Source: Yponomeuta sedellus
Taxonomy: Eukaryota; Arthropoda; Insecta; Lepidoptera; Yponomeutidae
Assembly: GCA_934045075.1 (NCBI GenBank)
Contig: OW203744.1
Span: 1,674,001-1,738,000, forward strand
DNA length: 64,000 nucleotides
Direction: 5' to 3'
The notes beneath the pieces are model-generated. The model saw only the letters and a program-made list of their open reading frames with translations, searched no databases and was not told where the DNA came from. Below, in pieces: positions 10,649 through 20,917 of this stretch; within the stretch, counting starts at the first letter, position 1, and every line of letters starts with the position of its first letter. The position numbers and the translations under genes are program-made.

Positions 10649-10867
10649 GAATATTTTCGGGGCTTAATCGCGTAGTAATTGATTGCTATTTTACCTCGAC
10701 GTTTCAACGACGTTACAGTCATCGTGGTCACGAGAAGACTGACGGCTGGCACCCGTTCGCATCTTCGGCTGATGAGGTTTCAGACTACCCTCAATCAGCC
10801 ATCACAAACTACTATTAGGGTTGCGACACACTACACTGACAATACCGAATAAGCCCCGAAAATATTC
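10649..10867. mobile_element. TA-flanked MITE
   Basis: Ends are GAATATTTTCGGGGCTTA and its exact reverse complement, flanked by TA on both sides (10647-10648 and 10868-10869). The core holds CGACGTTTCAACGACGTTAC. There is no coding capacity. A TA duplication fits a Tc1/mariner-type origin. Confidence 0.8.
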
Positions 10868-10869
10868 TA

Positions 10870-11139
10870 ACTATGTTCCCTTCATTCGCTGAGAAAACAT
10901 ACCATTACATTGCTATCCTCGTGCAACTGTACACCGTTGCGTGGAACGCCCAGCCCAAGTGTCTCGCAACAGCTCGCTCGGACAGACGGGACAAGTCGAC
11001 GCAATGCCCTTGCGTGGCGCGACCACTTTCTAGCGACATGTACTCGGCTCCTGTGTAGGGAATGCAATCTCGATCTCGTGAAGTCTCGATTCTCGTGAAA
11101 TCTCGAGCTATTTTAAGAGATTGCACCTAATTATATTCT
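10870..11139. other. Spacer with overlapping short frames
   Basis: Four frames of 61-73 residues overlap on both strands, which indicates G+C-rich spacer rather than a gene. It ends with a short direct repeat of CTCGTGAA.TCTCGA. Confidence 0.4.
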
Positions 11140-11430
11140 TTTTTTTAATGTACTAACCCGTGCTAAGGACAGTTTTAAAAAACCTATGCATAGCCTAAAA
11201 ATTTCACTCATGCCAGGACTCGAATCCGCGACCTCTGGCTAGCCGTGCCAGCGCTCTCCCGACTGAGCCAATGGGCGACTCCCCGGCACCAGTGAATTTT
11301 CGAACCTCTTTACAATACTCTCCGTATTACGTACAGGCAGCGACATCTGGCTGAAGTAATTTGCATCACTTAGCGAACGTTCGAGTTCCGCCATGGCTGG
11401 AATTTGTAGCCTCTAAATAGATATTTAAAA
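11140..11430 (-). mobile_element. SINE-A copy plus inverted 3' fragment
   Basis: Positions 11140-11370 are a minus copy (TACTAACCCGTGCTAAGGAC to GCAAATTACTTCAGCCAGAT in reverse). Positions 11379-11430 are a plus 3' piece (GGCTGGAATTTGTAGCCTCT). It is a head-to-head pair again. Confidence 0.75.
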
Positions 11431-11464
11431 TACCACCGCTTAAGTTGCGAAAGCCCGCAGCAGC

Positions 11465-11690
11465 AAACCAGTTCGATCAATTCTCAGCCTATCTCCGAAA
11501 TGACAAATCGCTTCACAAGAGACAGTGCGCAGACGGGGGCGTATGTCGTACCTGATGTGGTACGGTCGGAGGTTGTTGGCCCACTTCTTAGTGGGGTTTT
11601 TGTTTACACAGCGCTCCCATTGTTAAGGCAACACCGTCGGGGCTGAAAGCGCTGCTCTACGTTCGACAGATCTTACTTTGGCAGAATTCT
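11465..11690 (+). repeat. Family U repeat
   Basis: The first 110 bases match the reverse complement of 20142-20247: GTTCGATCAATTCTCAG, TCACAAGAGACAGTGC, GGGGGCGTATGTCGTACCTG and ATGTGGTACG. It continues with ACACCGTCGGGGCTGAAAGC. Class unknown. Confidence 0.6.
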
Positions 11691-11810
11691 AGGGGTGCCC
11701 AGCGTTGCCAATCTGTGGGAAATTCCCCATTAAAAAGAATAAATATAATTAATACAGATACAAAATTATCAAGTTTTATCCTGTTTTTTGCTGATATGAT
11801 CATTTTTTTT

Positions 11811-12031
11811 TAATTAAAACTGTTTTTATACGGATTTATGCTCGTTTACTACATTTTTTACAATTTTCCAACGTTTCGGCACTTTTTCAGGTGCCGTGGT
11901 CCGGGATGACTGATGATGATGATGGATGACTGTCATCCGGGACCACGGCACCTGAAAAAGTGCCGAAACGTTGGAAAATTGTAAAAAATGTAATAAATGA
12001 GCATAAATCCGTATAAAAACAGTTTTAATTA
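11811..12031. mobile_element. Foldback element, about 100-bp arms
   Basis: Positions 11811-11910 and 11932-12031 are reverse complements with only a few differences, around a 21-base loop of ATG repeats. The arms start TAATTAAAACTGTTTTTATA and include CCAACGTTTCGGCACTTTTT. Half an arm recurs at 38211-38290. Confidence 0.85.
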
Positions 12032-12295
12032 TGTCTACTGCTCGTGTTAACCTTAGGAAATACATTTTTTTTTGTTAAAGGCCCTCAAAACGCTTAAAAA
12101 CACATCATGGATGTATCAATTTATATAAGTATTCCTTTTGTGCTTCACACTGTCAAACAGCTTATTACAATAGTCGCAGTTATGACCGCAGTGTGCTCCG
12201 TCAAACCGATCAACAATCAGACTCGCCAAATAACAATCTGCTAATAATGTGGCCTATAAACTATAGCCTTCTGTAAGCTCTGTTAGTTAAGGAAT
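12032..12295. other. Spacer
   Basis: Nothing recognised. Confidence 0.35.
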
Positions 12296-12432
12296 TTGAA
12301 AAGACTAAGTTTGGAGTTTTTTGTCCATTTTTCTCCAAAATTATCTAGATTTTGAAATGGACACCTAGTTTGACTTGTAACGTTCATTAAGCCGCAGTAT
12401 CTGCGCTACTTTGAATAAAACCTTTTCATATC
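12296..12432 (+). repeat. Family K repeat
   Basis: Shares TTCTCCAAAATTATCTAGAT, GAAATGGACACCTAGTTTGA and AACGTTCATTAAGCCGCAGT with 39930-40050. Minus pieces lie at 15115-15242, 34065-34117 and 45815-45900. It ends TTTGAATAAAACC, so it may be a retroposon 3' end. Confidence 0.6.
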
Positions 12433-12455
12433 ATTATATTTAAGTTACGTCTGAC

Positions 12456-12515
12456 TATAGGGCGCAGGTCTTCTCTCAGAGAAAGAGTGAGCTTAATTAC
12501 CATGCGTATTGAGCT
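12456..12515 (+). repeat. SINE-E fragment
   Basis: Short piece with GGTCTTCTCTCAGAGAAAGA and GAGCTTAATTACCATGCG. Confidence 0.5.
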
Positions 12516-14351
12516 GAACAATTCTCGAACTCAGAACTACAAGCTTGCGAATCAACTAGCTTATCCAGAATGCCACAGTTTCTCAAATTCAAATTCTTTA
12601 AATTCTCGAATAAGGCTCGGTTCTAAAATAAGCCTTATTATAACATAATTGTGTGGGCCCTCAATCAATCTCAAACAATCAAAATATTTATTGCACCATA
12701 ATGTAAAATAAAAAGATCTTAAATAACACTGAGTGTATAGCACCGATTATGGATGGACCCTATCTGGCGCGGCAACTCCTCTCCCCCCTTATCATCTTAG
12801 TAATAAATAAACAGTCCCTAATTTTAATATAGTACGCATGATTGGCCACGCAGCGCTGAAACGAAGCTTGGTGGTCGTAGGCATTGTTCGGAGGCGAGCG
12901 ACCCGCAAGAAATTCGCGCAGACAGATATTGCGCGTGTTAGATGTGTCATTATGAAAGTTGCGCATGGGTTTTAATTGCCCGTTACAAATAGCCGCTTTT
13001 TGATAGAGTCTTTGATAGAGGCTTTGTTAATAGCATTTAGGTATCGTGGAAAGTTGGCATGGCATGCGAGTGTTTTTAGGGTTCCCTGTTCAATTTATTT
13101 TTTTTATTTATTATTTTATTTTTATTTTTTATATCTTAGGGGTATCAACATTGACTGGCAATCGTTTGCTGATTATATATCGTTGGGTGTCTGGGTATTT
13201 GGAGTTTTATAAAAGGGCCTTACTATTGAAACGCACGCAAATTCGGCAAAAAAAACAAAACAAAACAAAACAAAATCTAGATAGATTGATAGATGTTAAG
13301 AGCTGTTAGAGTTTTGTTATTTATCAAAAAAATAATTAAATCGAGTGTATGAGGTGATTATTGAGAATTTTTTTTACGAAAAGGTAAGAAAACAAAGATA
13401 AATAATGATTTATTATATATTTATTGAGCCTTTCTATAATAAATTAGATATAAAGTTTTGTTATAGATAAAAAAAACAAAGCAAAAACACCAACCTGTAA
13501 CTTACACAAAACAAAATTTTATTAGAATGATACAACTCCTTACATAATTAAGATCAAACAATTTACTTAAAATCCAATTTATATAAATCTAAAAAAACAA
13601 TTTTACAACACCTCATATTTATCGGTTAAAGGAGTTTTAGTAAAATTCTATAATCGCCCGCACCCTTCCGCTTATAGCCACTAATTCTGTGGACGTTGGA
13701 ATCAAAATGCTGGGGACAGAAAATTTTAGACGACTGCCCAAAGTATGACGCCCAAGCCTTCAAACCAAGTTGAAACCAAAGACGGCAGGTAGGTACCGTT
13801 TATCAACAAATCTCTTGTCGCTAAGTGATTTTGAATGTCCTACCAGCTTATCATAATGGGTTAGGTTTAACGACAGTACGTATGCTCCGTTTCAGGTAAG
13901 ATTTCCCTGTGTACCTAATAATACTATTTTGTAACACTATAAATCTTTTAGGTTGCAGCCTAGTTTAAGAATGACTGATTGTGGTTTTTAAATACCTCTG
14001 TGGTGGTAAATCGTACATGTACCTGCAAGTTTACATTTTAAATTGAATCACACTAATTTTATTGATGTGCTTGTATGTAAATGTTATGTTATGTTATTTA
14101 GTAACATTCATTTGAAACCATGGCGTTTTAAAATTTATAAATTTTAAAAATTTTAAAAAATTTATTAATGTGGAAGGTTGTCTTTTTCCTTTTTTTTTTT
14201 TTTGCACGCCTGCCAAGTTTTCGTTCTACCTCCTGCGGTTGACTGGTAGAAAATGCTTATGGCATTAAGTTCGCCGCATTGTACAATTTTATGGTGCAAT
14301 AAAGTATTAATAATAATAATAATAAATATAAAAAAAACATATATAAAAAAA
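12516..14351. other. Long A/T-rich stretch without an accepted gene
   Basis: Includes a LINE-like A/T end near 12656-12720, a (CAAAA) run at 13255-13275 and A+T-rich sequence to 14160. A 50-odd-codon minus frame ending at 13626 was considered as an exon and not accepted. Nothing else is supported. Confidence 0.4.
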
Positions 14352-14557
14352 ATATTATAAAGGGGAAGTTTGTGAGTGTGTATGTTTGTTACTTCTTTAC
14401 GTCTGAACGGCTGCGGCTGGAGCGATTTCAATAAAATGTGATATTGAGTTAGCTGACACCTTGGGTTAAAACATGGGCTACGTTTTAGTGCAGTAAAATG
14501 TCTTATTACTATTGGGAAACCAATAAACCGCGGGTAACACGGCGGGGCGCAGCTAGT
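14352..14557 (-). repeat. RTE-like LINE 3' tail
   Basis: On the minus strand it starts ACTAGCTGCGCCCCGCCGTG and runs through ACCCGCGGTTTATTGG, AAACGTAGCCCATGTTTTAA and GCCGTTCAGACGTAAAGAAG to CTTCCCCTTTATAATATT. The 137-residue frame over it is an artefact. Confidence 0.75.
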
Positions 14558-14599
14558 TTCAGATAAATCAAAATCCATAATATACAGAATATCACTCTT

Positions 14600-14785
14600 T
14601 TATTTAGCCTATACAAATCCCACTACATACGGCACAGGCCTTCTCACAGATAGATTATAGGCTTCATTACGGTCTCCCGATTGAAAAGCCGATGTTCTAA
14701 CGCTCACCATTCTAAAATAACACATGTTCATTAGGGGAGGACTATGTCCAGCAGTGGACTAATATAGCCTGAAGAAGAAGAAAAG
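14600..14785 (+). repeat. SINE-E fragment and LINE-C/SINE-M tail
   Basis: 14600-14695 carries GGCACAGGCCTTCTCACAGA. 14728-14783 carries the shared tail TTCATTAGGGGAGGACTATG, TCCAGCAGTGGACTAATATA and GCCTGAAGAAGAAGAA. Confidence 0.65.
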
Positions 14786-15114
14786 ATAGAATTACAATAC
14801 AATTAAACAGTAAGAACCAACTAACAGCGCACAAATTATTACTAATAGACTCGATCTCGTCTCTGTCTTTAATAACAATAATATCTTCCACACAATACCT
14901 TCACTTGTCCTCATAACAAACTAGGATACGTTTGTGCCATGTTCTAGGACATCGCACACATAGTACACTAGACACACTGAGTTCATGTGAACAAATCAAG
15001 AACAGCGACCTCCAGTGGAAATCGAATCAATAAAGTATACTATTTGGCTGAGTACAAAAAGAAGTGGCTTCCAAGCAGCCTTTTGTTTTCTTAATATTTC
15101 TTATTTAATCAAAT

Positions 15115-15242
15115 CCAATCAGACAAAAAGGTTGTACTCAAAGTAGCAAAGAAACTGCGACTTAAGGAACGTATCAATTTAAAATAGAGCTATTTCAAAA
15201 TGTAGATAATTTTGGAGAAAAAACGGACAAAAATCTCCAATC
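15115..15242 (-). repeat. Family K repeat
   Basis: Reverse complement of the family: AAAGAAACTGCGACTTAAGG and AATTTTGGAGAAAAAACGGA. Diverged from 12296. Confidence 0.5.
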
Positions 15243-15386
15243 GTAATCTTTTCAAATTCTTTAATTAACAGAGTTTATAAAATTGTTATAACACGTAGAA
15301 CTCACGCATTATACTGCCTTTAATTCCAGACATCGTTGTCATCTAAATAACCTTTATGTTATAGTAGCCAGGTTATGTTATAGAAA

Positions 15387-15450
15387 CTTGGTCGGACTTT
15401 TCCTATATAACAACACCCGTAAGTAGATTCGGACTAAAAGTCTACAATGT
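15387..15450 (+). repeat. Half of the 44-bp-TIR element
   Basis: Matches the right end of 31586-31766: GGTCGGACTTTTCC, TATAACAACACCCGTAAGTA and GGACTAAAAGTCTACAA. The left end is not seen. Confidence 0.65.
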
Positions 15451-16212
15451 TATAAAAGTCCCTTTTGGCACAAAGGTTACACATTTTTTAAACCGCGTTT
15501 GAGGCAAGCTTATTTATTTGTTTAGATCTTAGGAAGTCCTGTCCAAAACTGAGTATAGTACGTATGTCGGTCGACCGCAATATGTGAGTTTGAGATGTCA
15601 ATGCTATCAAGCAAGATACAGGAAGCGGTCCTACGAGTAGTTTAATTGAATTCTTGTTTAATTTAAATTAATTTTAGTTTAATTGAACTTTTCGATTTGC
15701 TTTTGTTAAGAAGATAGGTACTCAGTTTACCAGAAGAGCTGGCCAAGCGCAAGTTGAACTTGCGCACCGATGGTTCCGTGCATATAAGTTGTCTTATTTA
15801 GTAAAGTTGAAATTGTTACTTATTTTCTATTTTACTTCTTAAATAATTATTTTTATTTATTTTAGTTTAGTTTAGTTTCATGTAAAAGATATATTAAAAT
15901 GTACTAATACAAGTACAAATACTAGTAGCTATAAGTACCATTACTTGAAAATTTTAGCAAAAATATTTAGCAATAATTTAAACGCATGTAAACTTTGAAT
16001 TCGATGTAGGTATTGTAGGAGTATAGTTTGTAGCCGGTGCAAAGTTACTAGACCAGCACATACTCGTACATTTTGGGCATCGACTTTAAAATATGTTTCT
16101 CCAATACCTACATTTTAAAGGTGATATTAATTTTAAAGATTTCTTTGTTTTTGGTGCTGTAGTATTCTAGGTTTTAATTTTAAATTAAAATAATATTTAA
16201 TGATTTTTGAAA
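15451..16212. other. A/T-rich stretch without a gene
   Basis: Tandem TTTAG words near 15855-15875. No frame or repeat family recognised. Confidence 0.4.
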
Positions 16213-16551
16213 AGCGCTCATCGTCTAGTCAAACAGAGTGATTGGAATCAATCACTTGAGTTAAATAAAAACAGCCGCGGTCTGGTGCAGGATGGGTGAT
16301 CGTCCCGTGACTATTGGTATTATTCCAAGCCCTTCCGTGTTTTGCACAGCACGCTAAGCCGTTGGTGCCGCAATGACAGTCATTGACCCATGTCAGAGAG
16401 CTTTTAGGCCGCTTGATAACTTCTGTGAGACCCGCCACTGTCTTACAATCCTCCACCAACCCAGACTTAGCCCGGGAGTATGGCCTTAACCTTCCTGCGA
16501 TGCAGGAAGAGACCCGTGCCCAGCATCGGGAACGTACAAGGGTTGATATCG
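16213..16551 (+). mobile_element. SINE-B, near full length
   Basis: Starts AGCGCTCATCGTCTAGTC, then GTGATTGGAATCAATCACTT, then GGATGGGTGATCGTCCCGTG, which resembles the 3' part of the 5S rRNA internal promoter. The body and the GGTTGATATCGA tail follow. Some deletions are seen around 16360-16480. Confidence 0.8.
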
Positions 16552-17531
16552 ATTTTTTTAATCATATTTTCTAAAAGAACAAAACTGAATAATGACAATA
16601 TGTAGTAAACACGATATATAAAAAGAAAAACTTAAAAATAAAAAAGGTCTGTCGCCAACAACAATAATATTAATAAAAGAAAAAAAAAACATTCCAACTA
16701 ATTGCGAACCTTTTTCTTTTTTTCTAAAGTCTATAAACAAAGTAAGTTCCATTGTGTTATTGAAATATCCAGCCCTTTTTCACTCTTTGTTCGAACTACA
16801 ATTCTTCTATATGATATGCCTCAGACAATGTTTTGTCCATTACTCATCAAGTCATCATACTGTGTCCTAAAGTCACCAACTCCGTTACGGCCATTTAATA
16901 GTAGCTCTTGTTGTTTACTACTTACGATTGAATCTTGAACGGAAAGGCTCGTCGGGTAATACTGGCTAAACAAAACGTGCCTGAGCAAATAGAGATTTGG
17001 CATGTACGCCAATATCTGTGGAACCTGCTAAATGGCAGGACAAGCAATGTGTACTAACATAATGACTGCAACCAAAATGTAAAGGTTGTTACGATTAAGC
17101 GACCACCAAATGTCACAGTCCGAGAAACTGTCATAATCATATTCATATGCTTTATTGCTGTCATGTTTCATTTAATTATTTCTTCTAATTAAAAAGTATT
17201 ATTTATTTACTGTATCACTGAGGAAACATACCTTGTTCAAACGACTATGAAACTTTTTTTAAGATAACATTAAAACTTATGCTTCAAAGCATCGGGTTTA
17301 TTGGTGAGGAAGGATTGAAAAAGTAAGTTTGGGTTTAGTTCGAAACCGGTTTGCAAAGGGAATATTACTTTTACTAAGTCATATTATGATTAATAAGTGT
17401 TCCACAGGAATAATTCTGGGGCCGTTCCCTTTCTTTGTATTTAATAAACTAGTCGTTCATAGATAGAAGATGCGTTAGAAATATATAAAGGGTAACGAGC
17501 TTATACCTATATTCCAAAGCTATAATAAAAA
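16552..17531. other. A/T-rich stretch, probably intron
   Basis: Lies downstream (on the minus strand) of the exon at 17538-17660, so it would be the start of that gene's first intron. No repeat family is recognised beyond T-runs. Confidence 0.4.
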
Positions 17532-17537
17532 ACTTAC

Positions 17538-17660
17538 CCGAATAAATGGGTTCTTCTTAGGCAGGTCATGGTCGACCTCGTCCCTGGACTCCTCGTCATC
17601 CTCATCATCAGCGTTGACCCTCACGCAGGTCCGGTGTATGGGGAGCTCATCCATAATCAT
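17538..17660 (-). CDS. First coding exon of an unidentified minus-strand gene
   Basis: Reading the minus strand, ATG at 17660-17658 opens a 41-codon frame with no stop that ends exactly at a perfect donor, CGG|GTAAGT (intron from 17537). The frame starts MIMDELPIHRTCVRV, continues with an acidic run (NADDEDDEESRDEVDHD) and closes with LPKKNPFIR. An in-frame TGA lies just upstream (17664-17666), so this ATG or the second ATG two codons on is the start. The exon ends in phase 0. Codons use many C/G third positions, unlike the A/T-rich surroundings. An acidic soluble N-terminus fits a cytosolic tail or a regulatory segment. I do not recognise the protein. Later exons should lie at lower coordinates, but I could not find a convincing one. 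It is too short to appear as a long open frame, and the coding call rests on frame, donor and base composition. Confidence 0.72.
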
Positions 17661-18129
17661 CACTCATCACTGATAATCACTTCACTTGCAAAATTCACAG
17701 GCGCTTTTTGGTATCACTTTTTCTGTAGAGAATAATTATTTGGCATCACCTTTTCCAGTTACGAAAATGTTTTTTCTACAGATTATAGGGAAACTACCTA
17801 CTTTGTTTTAAATTTGAAACTGGCAATTTTTTGGTTTCGTCAATCCAAACTCTTTAGCAAAAAGGTTAGGATTCACTTCTCTTGTATCTTGACAAGGCTG
17901 GCTGTAATATTTTTGCATCAATTTAGCTTCAGTAAAAACAACAAACTTTTGAAAACTTTTTCGAATTTCGAATCACTGCTTAGGTTTTGTTTTTGCTGTA
18001 CACTGCATCCGATGATTCTATTTTTAAAACCTGAAACAACAAAATAATGCTTCAGTTAGATACAGAGAATTTGAGAAAGTTGGGTTTTCACAGGAAAACA
18101 CAAAAATAACTCCTCCATTTTTCTTTATT
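17661..18129. promoter_or_regulatory. 5' flank of the 17.5-kb exon
   Basis: On the minus strand this lies immediately upstream of the ATG, and 5' UTR and promoter would be expected here unless another exon precedes. No acceptor with a pyrimidine tract is visible just upstream of the ATG, so the transcription start may be within about 100-300 bases. I see no clear TATA element. The 77-residue plus frame here is not supported. Confidence 0.3.
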
Positions 18130-18392
18130 TAGCCTATACCGCCACACTGCAGGACACACCTTCTCTCATAGAAAGTGTATGGGTTTAATTCTCACGCGTG
18201 CCCACTGCGGCTTGGCAATTTCAAGCGCTAAGGTACATATTTGAACACCTCAGACACTCAGATTTCCTCACGGTATTTTCCTTCACAGTTAGCGAGTGGT
18301 ATTGCTACTACGATGACTTCACAAATGTACATAACTTAGGAAACCGTGTCATTGGTACATGCCCGCATTAGGGATCGAACCTGGGTCTCTCT
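18130..18392 (+). mobile_element. SINE-E, best copy
   Basis: Shows the family in order: TTTAGCCTATACC, ACACACCTTCTCTCATAGAA, ACGCGTGCCCACTGCGGC, TTGGCAATTTCAAGCGCTAA, GAACACCTCAGACACTCAG, TTTTCCTTCACAGTTAGCGA, then ATTAGGGATCGAACCTGGGT. The end resembles a T-arm (GGATCGAACC), hinting at a tRNA-related part on the opposite strand. Confidence 0.75.
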
Positions 18393-18416
18393 TCTTAGAC
18401 TTAGACTAAATAAACT

Positions 18417-18716
18417 GAAAACCTATTTAGAGGATAAAAATTCCACCCGTGCCGGGATTCAAACCCGCGACCTCTGGCTATCCGTGCCAGCGCTCTTTCC
18501 AACTGAGCTAATGGGTGACTCACCGGCATCAGTGAAATTTCAATCTCTTTACACTATTCTCTATATTACGTACAAGCAGCACATTAGCTCAGTTGAAAAG
18601 AGCGCTGGCACGGATAACCAGAAGTCGCGGGTTCGAATCCCGGTATGGGTGGAATTTTTAGCCTCTAAATAGGTTTTTAAAATTGTCCATAGCACGGGTT
18701 AGTGCATTAAAAATAA
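18417..18716. mobile_element. SINE-A inverted pair
   Basis: 18417-18575 is a minus copy and 18576-18716 a plus copy. They meet near 18576-18581, close to CAGCACATTAGCTCAG, so the plus copy starts at its tRNA-like box A. Both carry tRNA-like domains. The plus copy retains the full tail ATAGCACGGGTTAGTGCATT plus AAAATAAT. Confidence 0.85.
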
Positions 18717-19240
18717 TATAATAAATAAACTAAACTTTTAATATTGGGATAGTAAATAACACATCCATTTTTCCTCTGTGATGATAACGCATACAGTCAT
18801 GGTGGCTTACATCTTTGTTGCAGACTCACTACACGGGTGCAAGCAATTAAAGTTTGATGTACTGTTAACAATATTTCGCTAATCTTGATGACTAAAACGT
18901 TATGTTTACACAGAACCATGTCATTTATAACACTCGTATTACTCCACATTGTTTATCGAGTGATTAAACAGTCTTATCAGGAACTCGTATCGCGTTCTCA
19001 TTAGAAGTTGAGCAATAAGATTTTGCGATTCATATTCGTGATAAAGCTCTGTGGAATGGTGGAACTCCTGACCTACTTTTGTGGACATAGATATACAGGA
19101 TTCTGAAAAACTCGCGGGAAATTCGACTGCCATAAAAGTCAGGAAAATCTGCACTACAGTTTATTGTTTACTTAGGGAAATTCTCAATTCAGAAACTGGG
19201 TCTTAATTAGGTATATTTGTGAAATTATAGGAGCAAAACG
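18717..19240. other. Stretch with a family L piece, no gene
   Basis: 19163-19202 carries TTAGGGAAATTCTCAATTCA, shared with 21870-21900. Otherwise nothing recognised. Confidence 0.4.
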
Positions 19241-19505
19241 TGCGGTGTGGTGTCGGCCTAGAGAATAGCACCAACCCAAATTCTTCCCGCGGGTGTCGTA
19301 AAAGGCACTAAGGGACCCGAGGACACAAGCCGGGGAGTGGGCAGCAGCGCTCCCTGCAGTACAATTGCACCAAACGGCGATCCCCAACCCGTATGCCCAG
19401 GGATTATGGGCATTACCCCCCAATGATGGCACAACCTTGCGCTATGGCGCTCATTAGGGGAGGGCTATGTCCAGCAGTGGACTAATATGGCCTGAAGAAG
19501 AAGAA
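19241..19505 (+). mobile_element. SINE-M copy
   Basis: Begins GCGGTGTGGTGTCGGCCTAG, then CCCGCGGGTGTCGTAAAAGG, CAGCAGCGCTCCCTGCAGTA, GCGATCCCCAACCCGTATGC and ACAACCTTGCGC, and ends in the LINE-C tail (GCTCATTAGGGGAGGGCTAT, TCCAGCAGTGGACTAATATG, GAAGAAGAAGAAG). The second copy is at 26209-26469. Confidence 0.75.
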
Positions 19506-20141
19506 GTAGCAATACCACTAGCAAACTGTGAAGGAAAACGTCATGAGGAAGACCTTAGTGTATGAAATGCTAACACACTTCAGCCCTTGCTACGTATAAC
19601 GGCCCAACTATGAGATGAAGTAAGTGCAGGATTCTCAGGTCTAACTGGGTTTATGTGTATTCTGTCATTGAAATAAAGTTTTTCTAATCTATTCTATAAC
19701 ATGTAAAGTTTATTTCTAACCATAAAGAGAAACATTTGGCACGGTATTATAAGCCTTGAGGGCTTTATAAAATCACCTAAAGGCTAATGGTGCAATTATC
19801 AATTCAACTAATTGCCAAACTAGGTGGTCCTGTATTTTGACAATTAGTTTGTTTTGTACATAATGTACAGATCAATTTCAGACATTATTAATTTAAGTAT
19901 TGTGCGTCTCAAGTATACAGATGCATTGGTGGATATGGTTAGTTATTACGTAATTGTATGTGAATGTGTGTGTGTGAATATGTAAGATTAAGTGTTGTGT
20001 GTGAGCCTGTATGTGTGATGCAAGTTCTGCAATAAAGGCATTTTAGTTCGGTTTCATTGTTAATATTGGTAGTCTAGTACTGGATTCTAGTCTAGTCTAG
20101 GACTGAGTACTAGATTGAGTACCAACTAAGACGTGGGCCAG
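19506..20141. other. Stretch with SINE-E debris, no gene
   Basis: 19508-19585 resembles minus-strand SINE-E (AGCAAACTGTGAAGGAAAAC). The rest is unrecognised, with TG-rich words near 19960-20010. Confidence 0.4.
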
Positions 20142-20247
20142 CAACCTCTGATCGTACCACATCAGGTACGACATACACCCCCGTCCGTGCACTGTCTCTT
20201 GTGAAGCAATTTGTCATTTTGGGAGAGACTGAGAATTGATCGAACTG
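20142..20247 (-). repeat. Family U repeat
   Basis: Reverse complement of 11465-11575: CGTACCACATCAGGTACGAC, ATACACCCCCGTC and GAGACTGAGAATTGATCGAA. Confidence 0.6.
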
Positions 20248-20545
20248 GGGGGGCGAGTCCCTAAAATGCATAAATGTTCAATTAAATGCATATTTGTCCG
20301 GTACTAATATGACTCTATTGGTATTAGTACAATATTAGTATAAATATGTACTTAAGCGCCACATGGAAGATGCGAAATAGACCCAATGGATTGGGAACAA
20401 ACATCCACTCGACGACCGGATTGGAAGGCTCTGGTAAAAACCAGAGTGAAAGATTTTTAAGAAAATCGCTGCTCTGAACTAGATGCTCGACGCAATGAAC
20501 TAAAAGCAGCATAGGGTGGGCGCACACTGTGCTGTCATCTTTAAC
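20248..20545. other. Spacer
   Basis: Nothing recognised. The 67-residue minus frame has no support. Confidence 0.35.
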
Positions 20546-20547
20546 TA

Positions 20548-20765
20548 CAGTCTATTTATTCTTACTTGTCCAATTTAGTAAACAATATTCTCTCTGGCAA
20601 ATTCATGAACTATCATGAACTATGTTTATAAAATGCAGCGTGTTATCTAAAAGAGTGTTCCAAGTTACTTCATTTTTGGAAATATGGCAGTTTTGGACTA
20701 AAAAGTCACAGTTTTGAGGGTAGAACCTTGTTTACTAAATTGGTCAAGTAAGAATAAATAGACTG
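20548..20765. mobile_element. TA-flanked MITE with 38-bp TIRs
   Basis: Both ends read CAGTCTATTTATTCTTACTT inward, then G.CCAATTTAGTAAACAA, with one mismatch over about 38 bases. TA flanks each end (20546-20547, 20766-20767). It is 218 bases long with no coding frame. Likely a Tc1/mariner-derived MITE. Confidence 0.9.
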
Positions 20766-20917
20766 TACTGCAATGGTGTGCTCAGCTGTCCGCATTGTGC
20801 GCAGACATTCATTAACAAGATCGGCTATGTTAGCCATGCACGAGCACACCAGCGACGATTAGAACGGAGCTGAAGCGGTCGCCGTGGCCGAAACCGGTCG
20901 ATGAATATATATATTAA

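Noticed and set aside
13626..13775. Possible terminal exon on the minus strand ending GDYRILLKLL
   Set aside because: In phase with the exon at 17538, but the acceptor is weak, the composition is not coding-like and the residues are tryptophan/phenylalanine-rich.
14165..14578. 137-residue minus frame, the longest in the window
   Set aside because: It crosses an RTE-like LINE 3' tail and A/T runs. The same sequence recurs elsewhere with stops.
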